The notes under the pieces are model-generated. The model was not told the origin of the DNA. It made no database searches and saw nothing but the letters and a program-made list of their open reading frames with translations. A DNA stretch of 64,000 nt. Origin: Typhlomys cinereus (Eukaryota; Chordata; Mammalia; Rodentia; Platacanthomyidae). The position numbers were made by a program, and so were the translations under genes. This document shows positions 11,749 through 23,395 of the stretch, one piece after another. The stretch spans positions 3,134,954 to 3,198,953 of the forward strand of contig JALPQD010000206.1 in assembly GCA_023101885.1 (NCBI GenBank), given 5' to 3'. How positions within the stretch are numbered: position 1 is the first letter of the stretch; each line of letters begins with the position of its first letter.

Positions 11749-13050
11749 ATAAATTATACTGTTTTTTAAAACAAAGATACAACCCTGAAATTATGCTCCT
11801 AGATAAAAGAATGTACCATAATAAAGTGTGACTTTACAACTTCAGAGTGGAATACTAGTGGCTATCTCAGCTGTTCAGTTACATTCTGTGGCAGTATTCT
11901 CACCTTATGTGAGATAGTGCAGTTCTCTATTATATATCTCATAATAACATCGCATAAAAAAGTCTCTCATAATAACATCCTATACCAAAGTCTCATAAAC
12001 ATCTTATATTTACACCAAACGCTTCAATGGAAATTTTTTTTATTAATACATTTTTATTATTATTTCAGCTCATACAAACTTATTAGGTACACCAGTTCCC
12101 TCCCTCCCTCCTCCTCCCCCCGAACCCCCTGCTCCCCCTCCCCACCCCCTTCTCTCCCTATCCCCCAGTGACTCCCGCCCCATTTCCCAGTCCTTTCTTG
12201 TGCATGTCTGATTTTCCTCTGGGCCCTCCTCTCCGATGATGTACAAGGACCCAGTAGCCTTTCCCTGAACCCTTTCCCGTGTTCCCCTTAGGTATAGGAA
12301 CACTGCTGTGGCTGCCAATCCTTTACCTCCAAGGATCTTGGTGCCTTTAGCAGATGCTAGACTTTGTGAGGTCAACAGTGTGTTGGACTATGCGCAGGGC
12401 ATGCAGAGTCCAATTATGATTTCTTCAGCCCTAACTAGTATGGAGTATCTTACATATCATTGCTTGTCCCATCCTTTTGCTCTTACACTCTTACTGCCCC
12501 CTCTTCCACAAATTTCCCTAGGTTCAAGATGGGGAGAGACTAAGCTGGCCTAGTTCTAGGTGGTTGATATAGAGTCTCTGAAGTTCTGGATTGTGGTTTG
12601 TTGATTTTCTTTTGCAGTTTTGCTGCTCCTGCAATGCCCTTCACTCCATCCGGCTGGGCATTGTATGTTACCCCCTGGCCAGAGACAAAAAGCTGTTAAA
12701 CTAGAGTCTTGTGATAAAAGCACATTCAAAGGTAGATGTAATAAAAGTGGGAAACCACAGTGAGGGAAGGGTCTATCACCCATTTGCAAAATGGTTACTT
12801 TTTATCTGCCAGACTATATGCCCTCCTGTTCTGGTGAGATCATACCCCCTCAGTAGTAAATGATCAGGAACAAAGGTCTGTGAACTTAATCAGATGTCTC
12901 ATTACTTATTTGGGTCCTTGATGGAGGCCTATTTTCCCTGCTGTAACATGGTCCCTTCTCTCCTTGTTTCTGATTTGGCCCTCCTACACAATCCCTCCTG
13001 TTCATAATCCTTGGAATTACTGTCTCTAGGTGGGTTGGGTGGGTTTGGTA

Positions 13051-15941
13051 CTAGGAGCCACCTATTAGGGAGTACATATGGCGCTTAATTTTCTGGGTCT
13101 GGGATACTTCACTTAATATAATTGTTTCTAATGACATCCATTTCCCGGCAAATTCCAGGAATTCATCATTTTTGATGGCTGAGTAGTACTCCATTGTATA
13201 GATGTACCACAGTTTCCTTATCCACTCGTCAACTGTTGGACATTTGGGCTGATTCCATGACTTTGCTATTGTAAACAGTGCTGCTGTGAATATGGTCGTG
13301 CTTGTGCTATCGAGGTGAACCTCTGCTGTATGGGGGGTTATTCCCAAAAGTGGAATAGCAGGGTCATATGGCATTTCAATCTTTAATTTCTTTAAGAATC
13401 TCCAGACGGCTCGCCAGAGTGGATGTATGAGCCTGCATTCCCACCAGCAATGTAGGAGAGTTCCCCTCTCTCCACATCCTCTCCAGCATTTGTCGTTGTT
13501 TGTATTGTGGATTTTTGCCCTCCTGACTGGGGTGAGATGATACCTCAGGGAAGTTTTGATTTGCATTTCCCTGATGGCTAAGGAAGTGGAGCATTTTTTC
13601 AGATATTTCTTTGACATTTTAATTTCATCCCTGGTAAAGTTTCTTTTAAGTTCCAGGGCCCATTTTTTAATTGGGCCATTGGTTTCCTTGGTATTTAGTT
13701 TTCTAAGTTCTTTGTGCACTCTGGACAGCAGAGTTCTATCAGATGTGTGGTTAGTGAAGATTTTCTTCCATTCTGTGGGTTGCCTTTGAGCTCGTGTTAA
13801 AATCTGTTTATCTGAACAGAAGGTCTTTAATTTCACAAGATCCCAACTGTTGAGAGTTGCTAGCAGTGACTGTGCCACTGGATGTCTGTTTAGGAAATGT
13901 TGGCCTAGCCCAATCAGCTCAAGGGAGTTCCCTATCCTTTCAACCATGGTTTTTATAGTCTCTGGCCTGATATCAATGTCCTTGATCCATTTGGAATTAA
14001 GTCTTGTACATGGTGACAAGTACGGGTCCAGCTTTAATCTTCTGCATGTGGAGATCCAGTTTTGCCAGCACCATTTGTTGAAGATGCTGTTCTTTTTCCA
14101 TTGGATTCTTTGGGCCCCTTTGTCAAAGACCAAATGGCTGTAACTTTGTGGGCTTATATCTGGGTCTTCAATCCTTATCCATTGATCTGTGTGTCTATTT
14201 TGGAGCCAGTACCAGGCTGTCTTTATAACTATGGATTTGTAGTATAGACGAAGATTTGGTATGGCAATACCTCCAGCTGTGTTTTTGTTATTCAGGATTG
14301 TTTTTGCTATCCTGGGTCTTTTGTGCCTCCATATGAACTTTGAGATCGTTTGGTCAACTTCTTTGAAGAATTGCTGTGGGATTTTGATTGGTATAGCATT
14401 GAATCTTATATTACCTTTGGTAGAATGGTCATTTTTATGATGTTGTTTTTGCCAATCCAGGAACAAGGTAGGTCTTTCCACCTTCTGGTGTCTTCTGAAA
14501 TTTCTTTCTTTAGGGTTTTAAAATTTTCATTGTAAAGGTCTTTTACCTCCTTAGTTAGGTTTATACCAAGGTATTTCATTTTTTTAGGGGCTATAGTAAA
14601 TGGTATTGTTTCTCTCAAGGCTTTTTCACTTCTTTTATTCTGGGCATATAGGAAGGCCTCTGATTTTTGCACATTTATTTTGTATCCTGCCACCCTGCTG
14701 AACTTCTCAATTAGTTCCAGGAGCTTCCTGGTGGAGTTTTTGGGATCCCTCAGGTATAAGATCATGTCATCTGCAAATAGGGATATCTTGACTTCTTCCT
14801 TGCCGATTTGAATCCCTCTTATGTCCCTTTCTTGTCTTATGGCTTCAGCTAACATTTCAAGTACAATATTGAATAGAAGTGGTGAGAGTGGACAGCCTTG
14901 TCTAGTTCCTGATCGAAGTGGGAATGCTTCCAATTGTTCCCCATTGAGCATAATCCTTGCTGTGGGCTTGTTGTATATAGCTTTTATTATATTGATAAAG
15001 GTTCCTTCCATTCCTACTGTCTCTAGCGTTTTGATCATAAAAGGCTGTTGGATCTTGTCAAAAGCTTTTTCTGCATCTATCGAGAGTATCATGTGGTCTT
15101 GGACTTTGGACTGGTTTACATGATGAATTACATTTATTGATTTGCCTATGTTGAACCAACCTTGTGTGCCAGGGATGAAGCCTACTTGGTCCCCGTGAAT
15201 GATCTTTTTAATATGTTTTTGAATCCGATTTGCTAAGACTTTGTTGATAATCTTTGTGTCTGTGTTCATCAGGGAGATCGGCCTATAGTTTTCTTTTTTA
15301 AGTGAATCTTTATTAGGTTTTGGGATTAAAACGATATTAGCTTCATAGAAGGAATTTGGTAGTGTTCCTTCCTTTGCTATTTGATGGAACAGTTTAAGGA
15401 GTATTGGTGTTATTATCTCCTTAAATGTCTGGTAGAACTCTGTGCTGAATCTATCTGGTCCAGGACATTTTTTGGTCAGAAGATTTGAGATTACTTCCTC
15501 AATTTCCTTATATGTTATAGGACTATTTAAATAATTCACAACTTACTGTTTCAATTTACGTAAGTTGTGTTTACTTAGAAATTCATCCATCTCTTTTGTG
15601 TTGTCAAACTTCACAGAGTATAAGTTTTTGAAATATGATGTTATAATTCTCTGGATTTCTTGGGTATCAGTAGTGATAACTCTATGTTCATTTCTAATTT
15701 TGTTAATTTGGGTTTTCTCTGTCTTGCTTTTGGTTAATTTCGCTAGGGGTGGGGGCTGGAGAGGTGGCTCAGGGGTTAAGCCTCTGCCTTGTTGGCAGAA
15801 GGTCCTGAGTTCGGATCCTAGACCCCACGTATAGACGCCGGGCGGAAACGGGGCGGCGTTTCTGGTCCTGGTAGGGCGGAGCCTTTGAGTAACAAGGAGG
15901 AGGTGGAGACGTCCATGGTGGTTCCCGAATTCGTCCGTGGT

Positions 15942-15976
<35 letters not shown>

Positions 15977-17178
15977 GCACGCACGCATACATACGCACAC
16001 TCGCATATGCGCACAATTGAATAAATAATAAAAAATTTAGAAAAAAAAATTCGCTAGGGGTGTATCAGTCTGATTGATTTTTTCAATGAACCAGCTTTTT
16101 GACTGGTTGATTTTTTCTATCGTTTTCTTAATCTCGATTTCAGATATTTCTCCCCTTATTTTGCTAATCTCCTCTCTTCTACTACTTTTGGTATCAGATT
16201 GCTCTAGTTTCTCTAAAGCTTTAAGCTGCATTGTTGCTTATTTCTGATGTTTCCATTTTTTTGATGTAAGCATTAAGAGCTATGAACTTACCTCTTAGAA
16301 CAACTTTCATTGTGTCCCAGAGATTTTGGTAAGTTGTATTTACATTATCGTCCACTTGCTGGAAATCTTGAATTTCCTTTTTAATTTCTTCCTGAATCCA
16401 GTTCTCATTCAGCATCATATTGTTAAGTTTCCAGGAGTTAGTGTATTTTCCCTTGTTTGTTGTGTTGATGATGTCCAGCTTTAGGCCATGGTGGTCTGAC
16501 AGGGCACAGGTTAGAATTTCAATTTTTTGTACATGTGTAGATTCGTTTTGTGGCCCAGTATGTGATCTATTTTGGAGAAAGTTCCATGTGCTGCTGAGAA
16601 AAATGTGTATTCTTTGGTGCGTGGGTGAAAAGTTCGATAGAGATCTGTAAGGTCCATTTCTTTCAGGGTTTGATTAAGGTCCAAAGTGTCTCTGTTAAGC
16701 TTTTGACCTGTTGATCTATTCCATGTTGAGAGGGCAGTGTTGAAGTCCCCAAGAATTATCTTTTTGGTGTTGATTTCTTGCTTTAGACGCTGTAGGGTTT
16801 TCTTAATGAATGTGCAGGGGCCCATATTGGGTGCATATATGTTCAGTATTGTCAAGTCTTCCTGGTGAATTGTACCTGTGACTAAAATGTAGTAACCATC
16901 CTTGTCTCTTATAATTTTCTTTGGTTTGAAGTCCACTTTGTCTGATAGCATAATGGCTACCCCTGCCTGTTTTCTGCTTCCATTTGCTTGTAGAATTGTT
17001 GACCAGCCTTTATTTTTATAGCATGCCTATCTTTTGTAGTTATCTGGGTTTCCTGCAGGCAGCAGATTGATGGATTGTGATTTTTAATCCAAGTTTGTAA
17101 TCTGTGTCTCTTGATCGGTGAATTAATTCCATTAACATTTAGTGTTATAATGGAGAAACTATTGTTAATTCCAGACAT
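13051..17178 (-). pseudogene. L1-1 ORF2 (endonuclease/reverse transcriptase), disrupted
   Basis: ORF2 encodes an apurinic-type endonuclease followed by a reverse transcriptase. It starts MSGINNSFSIITLNVNGINS at 17178, the endonuclease N-terminal motif, and LGDFNTALS follows in the EN domain. The RT catalytic motif FADDMILYL is encoded at about 14754-14780. The C-terminal Cys/His motif (CWRGCG...LLHCWWEC) is near 13440-13500, and the frame ends YSLIGGS at 13051. Breaks include a 1-bp frameshift near 17010, frameshifts near 16500 and 16225, the SINE insertion (15752-16049), a stop at 15543 and a frameshift near 14440. The two longest open parts are 14406-15539 (RT) and 13051-14481 (C-terminus). 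Confidence 0.93.
15752..16049 (+). mobile_element. Young tRNA-derived SINE nested in L1-1 ORF2
   Basis: Starts 'ggggctggagaggtggctca' with an intact-looking A-box (tggctcagggg) and B-box (gagttcggatcc), the two parts of an internal Pol III promoter. It continues to a (ca)n tract at about 15948-15972 and an A-rich tail. Flanking duplications 'ttcgctaggggtg' are at 15739-15751 and 16050-16062. L1-2 reads through the same ORF2 site (near 37332) without it. It is the best-preserved SINE copy of this family in the window and is younger than L1-1. Confidence 0.92.
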
Positions 17179-17228
17179 TTATTATGTTTAGTAGTTTTTA
17201 TAAGTGTATTGCTTCACTTTTAATAGTG

Positions 17229-18293
17229 TTATATTTGCCTTCTGTTCTCCTGGATATGCCTGTTTTTTTCTTCACGCTTGAGTATCATTTCTAGCATTTT
17301 TTGAAGGCCTGGTTTGGTGGACATGTATCCCTTAAAGTTGTCTTTGTGCTGGAAAATTTTTCTTTCTCCCTCGATCATGACTGATAGTTTTGCAGGGAAA
17401 ATCAGCCTGGGTTGACATTTTTGCTCATTCAATACTTGAAGTATGTCTCTCCAAGCTCTTCTTGCTTTTACTGTTTCGACTAAGAAGTCATTTGTTATTT
17501 TAATAGGTTTACCTTTAAAAGTGCCTTGTTTTTTCTCCCTTGAAGCTCTCAGCACCAGTTCTTTATCTTTAATGTGGAGTGTTTTAACTATTATTTGCCG
17601 TGGCGTGCTTCTATTTTGGTCATATCTGTTTGGGGTGCAGAATGCCTCTTGTATATGGATGGGCCTCTCTTTTTTTAGATGAGGAAAGTTTTCCTTGATG
17701 ATCGTTTGAAAAGTTTCCTCAGGGGTGATATTTTGAGATTCTTGCTCTGGTATTCCATGAATATGCATGTTAGGCTTCTTCAGGGTGTCCCATACCTCTT
17801 GGATATTTCTCTCAAGTATCTTTTTGGCTTTAACAACCTCTTCCATTGAGCTGGTTAGTACTCACACTTTATCTTCAAGGTCTGAAATTCTGTTTTCTGC
17901 TTCGATAGTTCTGTTGATAAGACTCTCTGTGGAGTTCTGGGTTGAAGAGAACTTGTCTTGTAGCTCAGTTTTAAACTCTGCTTGAGTCTGTTTTAAGTGC
18001 TCTATGCCAGTTTTTGTTTATTGCACTGTTTTTCTCAACTCCTCCGGATGTCTGTTGTGTTCCTCTTCAAAGTGATTGATTCGATTATGTACTTCCTCCC
18101 TGATTTCCTCTTTCATAGTATTGAACATGGTAATGATCGTATTTTGAAAGTCGTTATCTTGGGTCAGGTTTTCTTGGCCTTTTTCCGCGGGTTTGTTCTG
18201 GTTGGAGTCTGACATTATGGGATTAATTTCTTCAGTGGGAAATTTGTTTACTTGAGTGTTGCTTCTCATGGATTTGTACTTTGACTTTGGCAT
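17229..18293 (-). pseudogene. L1-1 ORF1 (RNA-binding chaperone), two nonsense codons
   Basis: ORF1p is a trimeric nucleic-acid chaperone that coats L1 RNA. The frame starts MPKSKYKSMRSN at 18293 and keeps the coiled-coil region, the RRM-like region (NMHIHGIPE) and the C-terminal domain (TVKARRAW, FPAKLSVMIEGE). In-frame stops lie at 18018-18020 (TAA, Glu in L1-2) and 17862-17864 (TGA, Gly in L1-2). No frameshift is needed to align it with the intact ORF1 of L1-2. The upstream Met of L1-2 is Thr here. Confidence 0.92.
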
Positions 18294-18680
18294 TGTCGTT
18301 TTAACTCTTAAGATCTCTCAATTTCACTAAACTGAATTATTTGGCCTGGAGTCCTGGTGGGCGTGTGCGGGCTGAGACTTATCTAGGTCGCTGGGTCAGG
18401 CCAGCTGGACCACATGCGTTTCCGGACTGGTGGAGCAGGGTGGGGTAAAGGGAGGATGTGGGCGTGGGCGTGGAGCTATTTAACCTGAGGGCAGCTGGGG
18501 CGGGGCCCGGGAGCAAGGGGGAGGTCCTCCTGGTCCCTCCACCCGGCGCACAGCTCTGGCTGGATGGTGGGAGTCGGAGCCGGGTTCCTTTGGGCTGACC
18601 TGGGGTCCTAGGGCGCGGGGGGAGGCCCAGCTGAACCGCGTGCGCGCGACCCGAACGGCGGAGCGGGGTGGGGTGAAAGG
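18294..18680 (-). promoter_or_regulatory. L1-1 5' UTR with two ~225-bp promoter monomers
   Basis: GC-rich region upstream of ORF1. The order ctagg...gcggagcggggtggggtgaaagg appears twice, with ctag at 18383 and 18608 (offset 225) and tggggt(g)aaagg at about 18441 and 18670 (offset about 229). A TATA-like ggttaaatagctcc (minus strand) is at about 18470-18483. Tandem monomers are a known form of rodent L1 promoters. Confidence 0.75.
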
Positions 18681-18697
18681 GCTTCAATGTAAAATTT

Positions 18698-20017
18698 AAG
18701 GAATATTTGACCATTGAAATTTTAGTGGGTGCCATTGTTGATATGCAAGAAGTATGACTATTTACCATTAAGCACAGCTGCAAAATGTTTTCTCGCCACA
18801 TGGTCTGGCAAGAAAGACAAGTAAAGATGTTGAAAATATCTTGCAACCACCAGGATCAACAAAAGTAAACGGGCTGGAGATATTGAAGGGTCACCTAGGA
18901 CACTAACACATTTCTAAACCCCCACCTGGCCCCTAAAGCACATCTTCTATAAAATGTTATTGAAAAGGTTTTTCCATCAGGGATTGGGATAAAAAGTTTT
19001 AAGAAGATTTCATACAAGATAAGATGCACAATGACAGGCTAACACAATGCATGTGTTAGAAACTAAAAAGCTTAGAGATCTGTGGCTTGCTTCAGTGTCA
19101 GGCAGAGGTGGTACCATGGAATTCACTGGGTCAGGACATTTGTTTCATGAACAATGATTTTTTTAATTCATTTGAATACAATGTAAACTTCCTTCTGCCT
19201 TAAACTCTGATTAGAAGTGTGCTGATCAAAATAATGAATAGGTAGCCAAAGGTGTCTTTATATAATTTAAATTCAATGCCTTATACGTAACAGAAAATTG
19301 GTTGATTGAAAAAATGACAGGTGGCTGAATTTACATGATAATTTTTCAGACTTAGGGTTTCAAAATATAGCCTGTGAGAAAGTAGTTTGAATTTGTACTA
19401 TAAAGCTGCACTTGTATTACCCCAACTCCATTGAGTAGCCTCAATAAACTCAATGATATTGTGCAGCTAAGCTTATCACAGGATTTCTTTTTTTAATTTA
19501 AGATAAATAATATTTTCTTGTATCCTATATGTCCTCTTAAGAATGTTGTACAATACCATTCAACCTACCCTTAATTTTCATGTAATGCACTTAAATATCC
19601 TACTATACCTCATAAATGCATGCATTTGTTATTTTTCAATGGATTATATATCTCCATGCTGGAAAAATCATTGAAAGTACATTTCATTGATTAGTCCTTG
19701 TTTCCATGAACAGAATAAGCACATTGCATGTTGAGAGCTAAAACCACTAGTTAAATATTTTTTTATCCAACAATAATCTGTTAACAGTTTTATTTTTTAT
19801 GTTAAATACCATAGGACAGGATTGTAAGAAGAATGACTCAGTCAACAATTGCCTCAAAAGGGGGTAGAAAAATTCTGCCATTATATTAGCAAAGGTAAAG
19901 GAGAAAATTTACATGGTAATATGCACCATTTCCCCGCAGAAAACCTCTTGGCATTTCCTGAATGAATGAAATTAGCAACATAAATAAATCATATTTCAAG
20001 AGGTAACAGCATGAGAT
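18698..20017. other. Non-coding spacer between L1-1 and truncated L1
   Basis: Conserved in units 2 and 3 (43315-44640 and 59578-60900). No recognised gene. A 76-residue open frame is present at 44358-44588 and 60622-60852, but its start codon is lost and its frame disrupted here, which argues against a coding role. Confidence 0.5.
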
Positions 20018-20028
20018 AAAATTTAAAG

Positions 20029-21519
20029 GGATTATTCCAGTCAGGAAGGCAAAAATCCACAATACAAACAACAACAAATCCTGGAGAGGCTGTGGAGAGA
20101 GGGGAACACTCCTACATTGCTGGTGGGAATGCAGGCTCATCCAACCACTCTGGTGAGCTGTCTGGAGATTTTTAAAGAAATGAAAGATTGAAATCCCATT
20201 TAACCCTATTTCACTTTAGGAAATAACCCCACACACAGCAAAAATTCACCTCGATAGCAGAAGCACAACCATGTTCACAGCAGCACTGTTTACAATAGCA
20301 AAGTCATGGAATCAACCCAAATGTCCAACAGTTGAAGAATAGATAAGGAAACTGTGGTAAATCTATAAAATGGAGTACTACTCAGCCATCAAAAATGATG
20401 AATTATTGGAATTTGCCGGGAAATGGATGTCATTAGAAACAATTATATTTAGTGAAGTATCTCAGACCCAGAAAATTAAGCACCATATGTCCTCCCTAAC
20501 AGGTGGCTCCCAGTACCAAACCCACCCAGCCCACCTAGAGACACTCAAAGATAAATCTCTGTAATACCTACAGTAATTGCAAGGATTATGAACAGGAGAG
20601 ATGGGGTAGGAGGGCCATTCCAGAAACAAGGAGAGAGGGGACCATGTTACAGCAGAGAAAATAGGCCTCCATCAAGGACTGCAAGTAAGTAATGAGACAT
20701 CTGATTAAGTTCACAGACTTTCCTTCCTGATCATTTACAACTGAGAATGGAAGGGCCTATAGTCTGGCAGATAAGAAGTAACCATTTTGCAAATGGGTGA
20801 TTGACCCCTCACTCACTGTGGTTTCCTACTTTTATGACATCTACTTTGAATGGGCTCTTATAAAAGACTCTAGTTTAACAGCTTTTTATCTCTGGCCAGG
20901 AGGTGAAATACAACACCCATTAGGATGGAGGGAAGAGCATTGCAGGAGCAGCAAAACTGCAAAAGAACCATAATCCAGAACTTTAGAGACTCTATTTCAA
21001 CCACCTAGAACTAGGTCAGCCTAATCTCTCCCCGTCCTGAATCTCAGGGAAATTCGCAGAAGAGGGGGTACTAAGATTGTAAGAGCACAAGGATGGGAGG
21101 AGCAGTGATATGCAAGATACTCCACACAAGTTAGGGCCGAAGAAATCATAATTGAGCTTTGCATGCCCTGCGCAATGTCCCACACACTATTGACCCCATA
21201 AAGTCTAGCATTTCCTAAAGTCACCAAGATTATTGGAGGCAAGGAATGGACAGCCATGGTAGTGTTCCTATGCTTAAGGGAAACACGGGAAAGGGTTCAG
21301 GGAAATGCCACTGGGTCCTTATACGTCATCAGAGAGGGGGCCCCAGAGGAGAGTCTGACATGCATATTAAAGGATTCTCCAGGGTTTGGGGGGGCACTGG
21401 GGGATGGGGAGGGAGGGGTGAGGGGGGGGGAGCAGGGGGGTCGGGGGGAGGAGGAGGGAGGGAGGGAACCAGTGTACCTATTAATTTTGTATGAGCAGAA
21501 ATAATAATAAAAATGTTAA
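20029..21519 (+). mobile_element. 5'-truncated L1 (ORF2 end plus 3' UTR), unit 1-specific
   Basis: Begins inside the C-terminal part of ORF2 and includes MEYYSAIKNDELLEFAGKWM (20370 onward) with several stops and changes before it. The normal ORF2 stop after GGS is changed to a Gln codon (tag to cag near 20509). It runs through the whole 3' UTR and G-rich tract (21388-21466) to an A-rich tail. Target-site duplications 'aaaatttaaag' are at 20018-20028 and 21520-21530. Units 2 and 3 have the empty site (about 44632 and 60896). Confidence 0.92.
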
Positions 21520-21539
21520 AAAATTTAAAGTGATTATTA

Positions 21540-22860
21540 AAATAACATTTACAAGACTCTGAACAATTCTTGTACTCTAATTAAAACCACGAAGAACAAT
21601 TCTTTATTTATGAATTTTATAAAGGACTGAATGTGCAACTGACATCTGCTAGTGATGATCTGGTAATACACAGTTTGTCCAGTAGCCAAACCTTTTGTGT
21701 TTTCTAACCGAAAGCGATCATTAAAGGCAAAGCCTGTATGACGCTGTACACAAAAGAAAATGGTCACCATGGGCCATACTACCAGTGATATGGTAGGTAA
21801 ACAAATCTTTTTCTGGTCAAGAGGAAACAAAGAAAGAGCACTCTGCATGCTTCACTCTACAAGATGAATTTCCCTAGAAAGAATCCAATGAAAATGGCTG
21901 CAATTACAACCAGTAGAGAAGGGAGAGGACTGGTGGCATTATCTCTGAAGGATGCAACCAAGGTGGATCCAGGTTTATCTGAATGTGCTACCTTTCTGAG
22001 CCTTATACCTTCTTCTCTGAGGTATCGATTTTCTTCTGATAACTTCATCATTTCTCCCTGAAGTCTTTTACACTCTTCCATCAGTTTCCTCATTTCAGTA
22101 TCATTTAGTGAAACACTGTGTGGTTTTGGCAGGGGTCCATCTTGTTTAGATGCATTCAGTGGAACAGTTTTACCAGGCTCCATATCTTTCAGTTTATCAT
22201 TTTCAATCTGCATTTCAAATACACACCTCAATTTAGAATCCATTAATTCATCTGGTTTTGCCTCTTTCCACACAGCTTCCATATCTGAAATGTTTGGTGG
22301 AGCAAACATTGTCTGTATCATGAACTTGTGTTTACTCTTTTCATTTGAATCATAGCCAAAAGGCTGTAGCATTACTGAAACAGTCACAGTTGACCCTGAG
22401 TCAATAATCCCACTGTTGGGTCGCACACAGTATCTGCGAGGTGCTGTAGTCTTCACTTTGAAACACACTTTTCTATCAGAAGGATTTTGTAATTTAAGAA
22501 TTGTAGTGACTACCTCTGTGAAAGGGGCCTTTAAATTTGAGGTCTGTGGGCGGGTCGAGGACCAGGATCTGCTGGAGCTTCGCCATGGCCACGGAGGCGG
22601 ACGCCATTGGAGACAGCGCAGAGCGGGTCGCGCCTCCTGCAGTGGTTCGCTGCCTTGGGCGGGGGACCTTGGGGCGCAGGCTCCATGGAGCTCTGGAACT
22701 GGACAAGGTTGGAGCCTGCCAAGCCTCCGCGCCTGCCTGTGTCGCAGGTTCTGAAGGCCAAGTATTGGGTCAGCAGCTCCGGATGTCACAACTGACTCAA
22801 CCCCACACCAACCGCTGCTGCCACGCGGTCTGCGATCCTGGCGCCCCACGTGAAGGGCCC
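21540..22860 (-). pseudogene. VAPA: VAPA processed retrocopy 1 (one 1-bp frameshift)
   Basis: VAPA is a tail-anchored ER protein whose MSP domain binds FFAT motifs at membrane contact sites. This intronless copy spans 22607 to 21857 (751 nt), against 750 nt for a 249-residue VAPA plus stop. In order: MSP domain ([20 protein letters not shown]), coiled coil ([11 protein letters not shown]), and tail anchor ([19 protein letters not shown]). An extra base at about 22521-22523 shifts the first 28 codons out of frame. The rest is open and fused to a reading frame from the GC-rich 5' UTR-derived sequence, giving a 330-residue frame from 22849. FFAT-contact residues equivalent to K94 and M96 are kept. 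3' UTR-like sequence follows to about 21550. Confidence 0.92.
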
Positions 22861-22929
22861 TGAGTACTTGTTAAGTATTGAAGACCTATACAAACTACCA
22901 AAGTCAGATTTCAAGACCAAGATGAAATA

Positions 22930-23150
22930 TAAATTATGGTTTTTAGGGGTTTTGTCATCCATTTCACTCTCCCCTTCTCCCCTTCCTTTCACCCCCTCTC
23001 TTCTTCCCTTTCTCCTGGTGTTTCCCCCTTTCCCCTGCCATCCCCTGGAGCATCCTTTTATGTGGGCTTGGAACCTCCCTGAGTCCTCCACCCTAGTGAG
23101 GTTTTCAGTGTTTAGTGGCATAGCCCAGAGCCACTTTTGTACTACCCACT
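22930..23150 (-). mobile_element. Old L1 3' UTR polypyrimidine remnant (unit 1)
   Basis: A C/T-rich tract (22965-23045) followed by 'ccctagtgaggttttcagtg' and 'gtggcatagcccagagcc'. Its reverse complement resembles the older L1 3' UTR at 8220-8450 ('actatgcctctgagtcctga', 'accctcactagtgtagac'). No ORF2. Shared with units 2 and 3. Confidence 0.6.
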
Positions 23151-23395
23151 AGCATAGGAACTCTTGTTTTGTAAGACAGCACAATTCTAAATATATATAC
23201 ATGAAACATATGTTCACCCAGATTCACAAAGTAAACAGTACTAGATGTAAAGCAATAAGGTAATCCTAACACAATAGCGGCAAATATCAATGTCCTACTA
23301 TCACTAACAGACGGATCTTCTGGAATAAAACTATGTAGGGAAACACAAGAGTTAACTATAATCATTAATAAAATGAATCCAGCTGATGGCTGCAA
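23105..23395 (-). other. Unrecognised conserved open frame, unit 1
   Basis: A 96-residue frame starting MQPSAGFILLMIIVNS. It is hydrophobic, with two or three possible membrane stretches. A close version (74 residues) is open in units 2 (46293-46517) and 3 (62559-62783), the end differing by frame. I do not recognise a family. Conservation may only reflect recent duplication. Confidence 0.3.

Larger units (their letters stand above)
12037..18680 (-). mobile_element. Full-length L1 retrotransposon L1-1 (unit 1-specific)
   Basis: Complete autonomous-type non-LTR element, about 6.3 kb without its nested SINE: 5' UTR 18294-18680, ORF1 17229-18293, ORF2 13051-17178, 3' UTR with polypyrimidine (minus-strand G-rich) tract 12037-13050. 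Target-site duplication is 'gcttcaatggaaattt' at 12021-12036 and 'gcttcaatgtaaaattt' at 18681-18697. Units 2 and 3 show the empty site (about 43297 and 59561). Both ORFs are broken, so this copy cannot now make full proteins. It replicates by ORF2-driven target-primed reverse transcription. Confidence 0.95.

Noticed and set aside
13556..15123. Plus-strand open frames across the L1 ORF2 regions
   Set aside because: Antisense shadows of ORF2; equivalent frames appear in both L1s only because the sense sequence is conserved.
18379..18846. 155-residue frame covering the L1-1 5' end and flank
   Set aside because: It crosses the L1/flank junction and translates GC-rich promoter monomers; not conserved in L1-2.
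22537..22863. Long plus-strand frames opposite the VAPA copies and their GC-rich leaders
   Set aside because: They are antisense to a clear VAPA frame and arise from high GC content; no recognisable protein.
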